Shown here in pieces: positions 1-6,182 of a stretch of 9,947 nucleotides of DNA. Under the pieces are notes generated by a model. It was not told the origin of the DNA. It worked only from the letters and a program-made list of their open reading frames with translations, and did no database searches. The DNA comes from Candidatus Equihabitans merdae. GTDB taxonomy: Bacteria > Bacillota > Clostridia > Lachnospirales > Lachnospiraceae. Location: positions 1-9,947 of the forward strand of contig JAGHUB010000283.1 in NCBI GenBank assembly GCA_018065025.1, read 5' to 3'. A program made the translations under genes and the position numbers. Position 1 is the stretch's first letter, and the number at the start of each line of letters is the position of its first letter.

Positions 1-31
1 CTATGATACTTTGAACAGCTGTTTCATACAA
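1..31 (-). CDS. Possible start of the next operon gene (TTG start, runs off the edge)
   Basis: After the cbiB stop, a minus-strand frame beginning with TTG at 31-29 stays open to the window edge and reads MYETAVQSII. A GGAG (45-42) lies 10 nt upstream, slightly far but acceptable. The competing ATG at 27-25 gives only eight codons before a TAG at 3-1. The translated piece is too short to identify. Gene order makes a further nucleotide-loop gene such as cobT or cobS reasonable, but nothing in these ten residues proves it. Confidence 0.25.
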   Translation of the reverse strand, partial: MYETAVQSII

Positions 32-94
32 GCTGTTTTGTCTCCATTTCAAAAACAATGCCCTATAGGATAAAGCTGGTCAATGTCATGAATT

Positions 95-1075
95 TTAGAT
101 AAACAAAGCATATACTACCAGGCGCAGAATCAGCATCACCAAAGCACCGCCCAAAGCGGTCCCATACATAAGCTTAATGGAACGCTTGATATCCTCTACT
201 TCAATGGGGCGATCATTGTCCCCGATATAGGGCTTGTGGACCACTTTGCCAAAGTAGATGGCATCTCCGGCCAGACGGACATGGAGGGCACCGGCACAGA
301 CACTTTCAGTCTGGGCACTGTTGGGGCTGGCATGATTGAAGCGATCTCTCTTAAAAATGGCAAATGCATGACGGCCATCCATCTTAAGGGCAAATGCTGA
401 GAGAATCATTAAGAGTGCGCTAAGTCTTGAAGGGACAAAGTTCACTACATCATCCTGCTTGGCTGCACAGGTACCAAAGGTACGATACTTATCATTCTTG
501 TAAGCAATCATGGAGTCCATGGTATTGCAGGCCTTATAGATCATCATGCCTACAGGACCCAGAAGGCCCAGATAAAAGAGGGGGGCTATAATGCCGTCAG
601 ATGTGCTTTCAGCTACAGATTCCACACAGGCCTTGGCGATGCCTTCGGCATCCAGCTTATCTGTATCTCGGCCAACGATCATGGCAACTTTCTTACGCCC
701 CTTGAAAACGTCGCCACCAGAAAGAGGACGATAGACATCCATGGCAGCCTTCTGCATGCTCTTGGTAGCCACCAGACTCCAGGCGATCAGAACATCCACC
801 ACAAAGCCAAGCCAGGGATTGATAATATGGGCTACCATAAGGATCAATACAGTGATCAGGGTTGTGGTCAGCACCACAAGAATCGTTAAGATTGTGCCGT
901 TAAGTCGTTTACGGCTATCTGAATCCTTAGCTTTAAGAAGATGCTTTTCAAGAAAACTGATCAGAGCTCCGATCCAACATACCGGATGGAAACGACCAAA
1001 AGGATCTCCAATCACAAGATCCAAGCCTAAGCCCACCAGGGGAGCCACTAAGAAATGTATTAAATCTATACTCAT
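95..1075 (-). CDS. cbiB: Adenosylcobinamide-phosphate synthase CbiB
   Basis: CbiB (called CobD in the aerobic nomenclature) joins aminopropanol phosphate to adenosylcobyric acid at the membrane, making adenosylcobinamide phosphate. The 326-residue length is normal. Clear motifs are DLVIGDPFGRFHPVCWIG (19-36), VGRDTDKLD (134-142), VESVAESTSDGIIAPLFY (151-168), YKACNTMDSMIAYKNDKY (180-197) and SPNSAQTESVCAGAL (250-264) followed by the KPYIGD turn. Hydrophobic membrane segments lie at about 5-22, 60-85, 88-104, 162-180, 216-230 and 305-326. A GGAG site lies 6 nt before the ATG, 12 nt after the CobU stop. Its presence implies that the cell extends cobyric acid, so it either makes it or salvages it; no corrin-ring genes are in the window. 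The downstream partners CobS and CobT are presumably nearby but off the edge. Confidence 0.96.
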   Translation of the reverse strand: MSIDLIHFLVAPLVGLGLDLVIGDPFGRFHPVCWIGALISFLEKHLLKAKDSDSRKRLNGTILTILVVLTTTLITVLILMVAHIINPWLGFVVDVLIAWSLVATKSMQKAAMDVYRPLSGGDVFKGRKKVAMIVGRDTDKLDAEGIAKACVESVAESTSDGIIAPLFYLGLLGPVGMMIYKACNTMDSMIAYKNDKYRTFGTCAAKQDDVVNFVPSRLSALLMILSAFALKMDGRHAFAIFKRDRFNHASPNSAQTESVCAGALHVRLAGDAIYFGKVVHKPYIGDNDRPIEVEDIKRSIKLMYGTALGGALVMLILRLVVYALFI

Positions 1076-1087
1076 GGATTACTCCGT

Positions 1088-2047
1088 TTATCCTTTAAGT
1101 GTGACGGGAATGCCTGCTGTCATTTTGGTAATAAGGGCTGCATCCGGTGCCAGACGACTGAGATAACGTCCGGCCATTTCCCGAAATGCCCGATCTTTGG
1201 GATCCAACGGAACTACGCCGCAGCTGACATCATTCCAGGCGATCAGACAACCGTCGCAAAAGTCTGTTTTGGGTTCATGGTCATTTTCCAGACAAAAACG
1301 CAGGTAATTTTCCAGATCCACCAAAGCTTTCTTTGTAAAATCCGGCTCCTCTTCACTACTGCAGTAACAGATATCCTCATCTGTCAGATCATATTTATTC
1401 TTAAGATAATCACACTGGCCCTGGAAGGCGCCTCCTATCACCAGCTCCCGAATACGGTAGCCATCCTTATGGTCAGGAATCAGCTCTTCTATCTTGATAT
1501 TATGTTCTGCTAACATGTCAGTATTTCCTTTCAGAAAGACGCAGCTGCGACCGGTCATCTCTATGACTACATCGCTAAGTGCGGCACAACGACAGGTGAT
1601 AGCACTTAGTCCCTTGCGGTAATCATCTGTGAAATCATCGAATGAAACGGCGTCTTTATAAATATCGTCTGCCACCATAACCAGGTGTTCCGTATGCTGG
1701 ATCAACTCTTCCATGTCTGATGTCATGCGATGAGCTGCTTCTGTATCCACCTGACCGTCATGAAACATCTCATTGGAATATAAAGCGGTGAGACTATCCA
1801 GCAGATAAGCTCCCCTGCCTCCATCTGTCTCCAGCACGGAGGTGACGCCTCTTCCTGCTTCGATGGTTTCGAAACCCATGCCGGAGCGATCCAGCAGATG
1901 AAGCCGGATCCTTTCCAGATCCTCATCATCTCTTGGGATCATGGTGGCGATATAAAAGTGCCGTCCCTGACCTGACAACCCAACCGTCAGGTCTTGAGCC
2001 AGATGGGACTTACCGGACTTACTGCCGCCTATCAACAAGAGTTTCAT
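1088..2047 (-). CDS. cobU: Tandem CobU-like adenosylcobinamide kinase / guanylyltransferase
   Basis: CobU phosphorylates adenosylcobinamide and then transfers GMP to it, making AdoCbi-GDP. This 319-residue protein is much longer than the usual ~180 and contains two CobU-like halves. Half 1 (1-174) has an intact P-loop GGSKSGKS (7-14), the YIAT strand and the ERIRLH segment with His50 aligned to the conserved guanylylated His. Its later NE.G.GIVP-type motif is degraded to ADDIYKDAVS. Half 2 (about 198-319) has the reverse: GGAFQGQCDY has lost the P-loop Lys/Ser, but NDVSCGVVP (272-280), DRAFREMAGR (285-294) and the closing TAGIPVTLKG are intact. A CxC (227/229) and a CxxC (264/267) occur in half 2. 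The start lies directly before the P-loop strand, as usual for CobU. Family membership is secure, but whether one protein performs both reactions is not. Confidence 0.88.
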   Translation of the reverse strand: MKLLLIGGSKSGKSHLAQDLTVGLSGQGRHFYIATMIPRDDEDLERIRLHLLDRSGMGFETIEAGRGVTSVLETDGGRGAYLLDSLTALYSNEMFHDGQVDTEAAHRMTSDMEELIQHTEHLVMVADDIYKDAVSFDDFTDDYRKGLSAITCRCAALSDVVIEMTGRSCVFLKGNTDMLAEHNIKIEELIPDHKDGYRIRELVIGGAFQGQCDYLKNKYDLTDEDICYCSSEEEPDFTKKALVDLENYLRFCLENDHEPKTDFCDGCLIAWNDVSCGVVPLDPKDRAFREMAGRYLSRLAPDAALITKMTAGIPVTLKG

Positions 2048-2072
2048 AGAGTAACAACGCCTTCTTTCATGC

Positions 2073-2729
2073 TTATTCGTTCATAATGACCTGGGTATCC
2101 TTCTGCATCTTCTTATAGTGCAGACTGATCCGGCCTCTGTCATTTACCCGAAGCTTCAGGCAGTAACCACAGCCGTTTTTAATCATGTAATCGAAGTAAC
2201 CCTGCTGGGGCACTCCGTATCCTGAAAGAATAGCCATAATGGTTCCTCCGTGAACCACCAGGGCAGTCTCATCTTCCAGGGTAGGTACCAGAGCTTCGAA
2301 AGCCTTTCTGACCCTGGCATTGAAGTCTTCAAAGGGTTCTGAATTGGGAAATGGTGTTCTTCCCATAGAATCCAGATAAGCCTGATAGGCAGGATCATCT
2401 TTCAGTTCCTGATAATTCTTGTACTCGAAGTCACCAAAATCCATTTCCTTGAAATCTTCAACCAGAAGCTGTTCCATGCCCGGAAAGAGAATGGCTGCTG
2501 TCTCACGGCAGCGTTTCATAGGAGAACACACCAGATGTTTTACCCCAGCCAGTTCTCCCTGAGGATACAGACCCGGCAGACGTTCCTCTTCTGAAAGCAT
2601 CAAGCCTTCATCGGTACGTCCTACATATCTCTTTTCACTGTTGCCCGGCGTGATACCGTGGCGGATCAGATAAATTGTCCGTACTACAGGCTGATTCTCC
2701 TGCTTATCTTCTGTATGATTCAGATTCAT
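2073..2729 (-). CDS. cobC: Histidine phosphatase, probable alpha-ribazole-phosphate phosphatase
   Basis: This 218-residue phosphoglycerate-mutase-like phosphatase carries RHG at 23-25 (His24 is the phosphorylated residue), the SP..RCRETA motif at 69-78 (Arg73 region), the acidic DFKEMDFGDFE segment at 92-102 that includes Glu95, and the second catalytic His160 in VVHGG. CobC removes a phosphate late in nucleotide-loop assembly, from alpha-ribazole phosphate or cobalamin phosphate. The histidine phosphatase superfamily is broad, so the CobC role depends on context: it lies between the ABC ATPase (1-nt gap) and the CobU and CbiB genes. A roughly 15-residue hydrophilic leader precedes the first strand, and no internal ATG fits better. 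The superfamily call is very secure; the substrate is probable. Confidence 0.87.
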   Translation of the reverse strand: MNLNHTEDKQENQPVVRTIYLIRHGITPGNSEKRYVGRTDEGLMLSEEERLPGLYPQGELAGVKHLVCSPMKRCRETAAILFPGMEQLLVEDFKEMDFGDFEYKNYQELKDDPAYQAYLDSMGRTPFPNSEPFEDFNARVRKAFEALVPTLEDETALVVHGGTIMAILSGYGVPQQGYFDYMIKNGCGYCLKLRVNDRGRISLHYKKMQKDTQVIMNE

Positions 2730-2730
2730 C

Positions 2731-3867
2731 TTATTGCTCTCTTCTTTTCTTCAGATAGCTTTCAATATCCATCAAGATACCCTTGTCTTCTGCATCTTTC
2801 AGCAGTTCTTCCATGGGAGCGTTGATGGAACCGATATCCATACCGGCATTGATGACAGCCTTGACGGTTGACATAACATTTCTAGCCTGATCCAGATCAT
2901 TTTCCGAAATAGGCATAAAGGGTTTCACTGAGATAATGCCTGCAGCCAGATCTCTTGCCAGGTGGTGATCCAGATCATTTTCATAAAGGATACCGGCGTG
3001 GAAGGGAATCTCAGCCTTCTGAAACAGACGATACAGGGGAATACCATTTCCCGAAGTGGAAAGGATCATGACCTCAGGATCTCCTTTAGGGGCAGGCAAT
3101 TCGATGCTGCCGTAGAGAGGATCAAAGCTTCCGTTATCGATATCATAAAGCTCACGGATGCTGTCCTTGATAAAGATGTCTTCCGGACGGCCGTAGGCAA
3201 AGAGATGGTCCCCTTTAACACAGATGATCTTGTCAGATATCTTCTGGGCCAGATCGATCTCGTGCAAAGACATAACAACCGTGATGTTCTTCTCTTTGGC
3301 CATGCGACGGAGGATGGACAAGAGGGACAGCTTATGATGGACATCCAGATAGGATGTAGGCTCATCCAGAATAATGATCTCCGGTTCCTGACAGATGGCA
3401 CGTGCCAAGAGGACACGCTGTTTCTGACCGTCACTGATGGCATTGAAATCCTTGTCAGCCAGTTCCTTGATATGAACCTGTTCCAGAGCCTCTTCGATGA
3501 TCTCTCTATCCTTGTCAGTCAGGAGACCCAGACGACCGGTGTAGGGATAACGACCGGTTGCTACCAGATCGTAGCAAGTCATCAGTTCTGCCTTCAGATG
3601 CTCAGTCAGAACTACCGACATACGGGTAGCCAGCAAACGATAAGGCATGGTAATGATGTCATCATTTCCCAGCACAACCTGACCGCTGATGATGGAAAGC
3701 TGTCTGGTGATACTCTTTAAAATGGTGGACTTACCGGCACCGTTGGGGCCGATCAGGGTAACGATCTCGCCCTTGTGGATATCACTGCAGATATCATGAA
3801 TCAGGGTATGGCCGTCATAACCAACATTAAGATTTTTAAGACTCAGAAAGATCTTGTCTTCATTCAT
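2731..3867 (-). CDS. Corrinoid ABC transporter ATPase with C-terminal extension (BtuD/FecE-like)
   Basis: This cytoplasmic subunit powers import. Residues 1-255 form a FecE-type ABC ATPase. Walker A is GPNGAGKST (40-48), the signature is ISDGQ (144-148, a variant of LSGGQ), Walker B is IIILDEPTSYLD (164-175) and the switch His is His202. The expected Q-loop glutamine is not obvious: the segment reads SVVLTEH (84-90), with Thr where VPQ would normally sit, a variant I recall in part of this family. Residues about 263-378 are an extra domain containing LSTSGNGIPLYRLF, a PFHAGILYENDLDH segment, a VKPFMPIS motif and a following helix pair. A similar tail occurs in long BtuD-like ATPases of archaea and clostridia; its role is not known to me. 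A typical stand-alone BtuD is about 250-260 residues. Confidence 0.92.
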   Translation of the reverse strand: MNEDKIFLSLKNLNVGYDGHTLIHDICSDIHKGEIVTLIGPNGAGKSTILKSITRQLSIISGQVVLGNDDIITMPYRLLATRMSVVLTEHLKAELMTCYDLVATGRYPYTGRLGLLTDKDREIIEEALEQVHIKELADKDFNAISDGQKQRVLLARAICQEPEIIILDEPTSYLDVHHKLSLLSILRRMAKEKNITVVMSLHEIDLAQKISDKIICVKGDHLFAYGRPEDIFIKDSIRELYDIDNGSFDPLYGSIELPAPKGDPEVMILSTSGNGIPLYRLFQKAEIPFHAGILYENDLDHHLARDLAAGIISVKPFMPISENDLDQARNVMSTVKAVINAGMDIGSINAPMEELLKDAEDKGILMDIESYLKKRREQ

Positions 3868-4892
3868 TAGCGGCCTCCTTTCTTACGCAGCATCATAAAG
3901 ATGACGATAGGAGCACCAAAGACTGATGTGACGGTACTGATATTTAACTCTGTGGGAGCAAAAGCTGTACGGGCAATCAGGTCACAAAGCATACAGAAAA
4001 CGGCGCCGCCAAAGAAAGTACCGGGAATAACCAGCAAGGGTTTGGCCGTATTCAGACTGTGCTTGATCAGGAAGGGAACGGCAATACCAACGAATGAGAT
4101 GGGGCCTGCAAATGCCGTAACGGTAGCAGACAGGATACTGGATAAGAGAATCAATGCCACACGAAATGCCTTAACATTGACGCCCATACTTCTGGCATAG
4201 TTTTCACCCATCTGGAAAGCACTGATGGGCTTTGACATGAAGACACACAGGGCAAAGGAAACAGCAACCACAATAGCTGCTACCTGGACATTGCTCCAGC
4301 TCATGCCGGAGAAGCTGCCCAGAGACCATCCGTGAAGATTAACGATATCGGAATCTTCTGCAAAGGTGACAACAAAATCAGTGATAGCTGAGCAGATGTA
4401 ACCGATCATAATACCGGCTACCAGCAAGGTGGCCATATGACGAAGCTTACCTGACAGAAGCAGGATAAAGCCTGTTGAGATCAGAGAACCGATGAAGGCT
4501 GCTATGATCAAGGTGTAAGAAGAAACAAATGTAAAATGTTCCAAAGCCACGATCATAGTCAGGGCAACTACCATCTTGGCACCGGATGAAATACCCAGAA
4601 CAAAGGGACCTGCAATAGGATTCTCAAAGAAGGTCTGCAGCAGGAAACCGGACAGGGACAAGGCCCCGCCCAGAAGAGCTGCCATAAGGATTCGCGGCAT
4701 ACGGATCTTCCAGATGATATTCACCCACTCCGCTGCCCCGTCTTTTGTCATGATGATCTTAAAGATCTCCGGAACCGGAATTTTTACACTGCCGGTATTG
4801 ATATTTAAGACAACGATGGCAAGAAATGCCACGATCATCACAATAAATACCACCACATACCGGCTGTTTCTTTTAATGCGTTCGTTTATCAT
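3867..4892 (-). CDS. Corrinoid ABC transporter permease (BtuC/FecCD family)
   Basis: This is the membrane subunit of the type II importer. At 341 residues it has the normal length for the FecCD/BtuC family, which has about ten transmembrane helices per subunit and acts as a homodimer. The first helix is at about 11-30. Family landmarks are RMPRILMAALLGGALSLSG (64-82), the NPIAGPFVLGISSGA segment (91-105), the GWSLGSFSGMSW loop (188-199), AGPISFVGIAVPF (262-274) and the closing ELNISTVTSVFGAPIVI (315-331). In many homologues VPF reads VPH; here it is Phe. The gene begins 6 nt after the binding-protein stop, without an obvious strong ribosome site, so coupling is likely. Its stop overlaps the ATPase start by one base (TAATG). 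The substrate is inferred from the operon. Confidence 0.93.
   Translation of the reverse strand: MINERIKRNSRYVVVFIVMIVAFLAIVVLNINTGSVKIPVPEIFKIIMTKDGAAEWVNIIWKIRMPRILMAALLGGALSLSGFLLQTFFENPIAGPFVLGISSGAKMVVALTMIVALEHFTFVSSYTLIIAAFIGSLISTGFILLLSGKLRHMATLLVAGIMIGYICSAITDFVVTFAEDSDIVNLHGWSLGSFSGMSWSNVQVAAIVVAVSFALCVFMSKPISAFQMGENYARSMGVNVKAFRVALILLSSILSATVTAFAGPISFVGIAVPFLIKHSLNTAKPLLVIPGTFFGGAVFCMLCDLIARTAFAPTELNISTVTSVFGAPIVIFMMLRKKGGR
3868..3880 (-). promoter_or_regulatory. Strong ribosome binding site of the ATPase gene, inside the permease end
   Basis: AAAGGAGG lies inside the last codons of the permease gene, 6 nt before the ATPase ATG at 3867-3865. This fixes the ATPase start and means that the ATPase can be initiated efficiently on its own even though its start overlaps the permease stop. 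Confidence 0.85.
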
Positions 4893-4898
4893 AAGCTA

Positions 4899-6182
4899 TT
4901 AATCGATCTTGTGAATAAAGGTTGTATTGCTGCCGTCGTCACCATTTACGATGAGATTGAAGTCAATGATCATGGTAGCTACAGCGTCTGTGGCCTGATA
5001 GAGGTCTTTGCCTGTACACCAGACATTACCTTCCTGAACGGCTTTGAAATCTTTGAATAAGTCGCTCTTGGCGATAAGGTCTTCCACAGAATTCAAAGGT
5101 GCATCGATGCTGGCGTTATAGACAATGTAGTCAGCATTAACAGCTGTTGCATAGAAGTCTTCCATGCTCATGGAGACTGTTGTCAGCTGTGAATCGTCAT
5201 CATCACTTTCCAGATCACTGAAGATATAATGGCCGCCGCCAAGCTCGATCATGGCCGGCAGATAGTCTGTAGACTTACGGACATTGGCCAGACCGTCTGT
5301 GCTGATGTAGAAGAAAGCAATGGTCTTACCGGTGTTTTCCTGGCTGCCAAGTTCTTCAACCATTTTGATCTGATCGGCGATAAAGTCTTCGGCTGCCTCT
5401 TCTTTGTTCAGGAGAGCAGCATACATTCTGACCCATTCTTCACGACCAAGGGGATGAGATTCTCTGCTGGAACAGTCTACCAGAACCGGAATATCCAGCA
5501 TCTCGATCATTTCCTGAACCTTAGGGCTATGGAAGATCATCTGAGATTCAACAGCCAGATCACAGCCTTCTTCTACCAGAAGTTCATAATCCGGTTCACT
5601 GTATTTTCCGGCAAATAAAATATCACCGGCTTCCATAGCATCTGTAGCGGCTTCGATATACCAGTTACCGGCATTGGTACCGCTGAAGCGGATATTGCCA
5701 AGACCGTCCACAGCGTTGAAAAGAGCCATGGCACTGGTAGCAGCCAGATAGATCTTATCCAAGGGCTGATAAAGGAGGGCAACGTCATCAGAAAGACCTT
5801 CAGGAGCCTCCATACCTTCCGGGATAACCAGATAATTGCCGCCCATGGAAGTGGTGATCAGCTTATAACCACCTTCGTAATAATAGACATCAAAGCACTC
5901 CGCGTACTTCAAAGGCATCTGACCTGTACAGGCAAGACCGGCTACATCCGGTGCATCAGCAGCCTCTTCTGTAACAGCTCCTGTCACATCATTGTCAGAT
6001 ACTGCTGTCTCATCCTCTGTATCAGATGCATTTTCATCTGTGGCTGAAGATACGGAAGAAGCGGCGGTATCCCCACCGCTTGCTTCATTCTTCTGACCAC
6101 AACCGATTAATGACAATACCATAACAAGCACTGCGAAAAGGGCTGTGAAGCGTTTTAATCCGTTCATAGTCTTCTTTATCAT
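4899..6182 (-). CDS. Corrinoid ABC transporter solute-binding lipoprotein (BtuF/FhuD-like)
   Basis: This is the extracytoplasmic binding component of the ABC importer encoded by the next two genes. The 427-residue protein starts with a lipoprotein signal whose lipobox is LIGC, giving Cys28 as the lipidated residue. An acidic Ser/Thr/Asp linker follows (about 30-78). The N-lobe spans roughly 93-255, with IPEG, the FAG..SEPD strand-turn and an ESHPLGREEW motif at 241-250 that is typical of this class. A backbone helix lies around 257-280 and a C-lobe at 285-427, including a DYLPAMIELGGGHYIF motif. This is the two-lobe, single-helix-hinge class III architecture used for siderophores, haem and cobalamin. 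The start overlaps the stop of the upstream gene by 4 nt, with an AAGGA site 9 nt upstream. The family is certain, but the corrinoid substrate is assigned from the riboswitch and salvage genes. Confidence 0.92.
   Translation of the reverse strand: MIKKTMNGLKRFTALFAVLVMVLSLIGCGQKNEASGGDTAASSVSSATDENASDTEDETAVSDNDVTGAVTEEAADAPDVAGLACTGQMPLKYAECFDVYYYEGGYKLITTSMGGNYLVIPEGMEAPEGLSDDVALLYQPLDKIYLAATSAMALFNAVDGLGNIRFSGTNAGNWYIEAATDAMEAGDILFAGKYSEPDYELLVEEGCDLAVESQMIFHSPKVQEMIEMLDIPVLVDCSSRESHPLGREEWVRMYAALLNKEEAAEDFIADQIKMVEELGSQENTGKTIAFFYISTDGLANVRKSTDYLPAMIELGGGHYIFSDLESDDDDSQLTTVSMSMEDFYATAVNADYIVYNASIDAPLNSVEDLIAKSDLFKDFKAVQEGNVWCTGKDLYQATDAVATMIIDFNLIVNGDDGSNTTFIHKID

Noticed and set aside
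14..37. Inverted repeat AACAGCT...AGCTGTT after cbiB, considered as an operon terminator.
   Set aside because: The stem is only 7 bp with a 10-nt loop and has no U-tract on either side within the window, and an open frame seems to start inside it.
2962..3720. Long plus-strand open frame of 252 codons opposite the ATPase gene.
   Set aside because: It is antisense to a gene with full ABC ATPase motifs, has no recognisable domain, and is best explained as a shadow of codon bias on the other strand.
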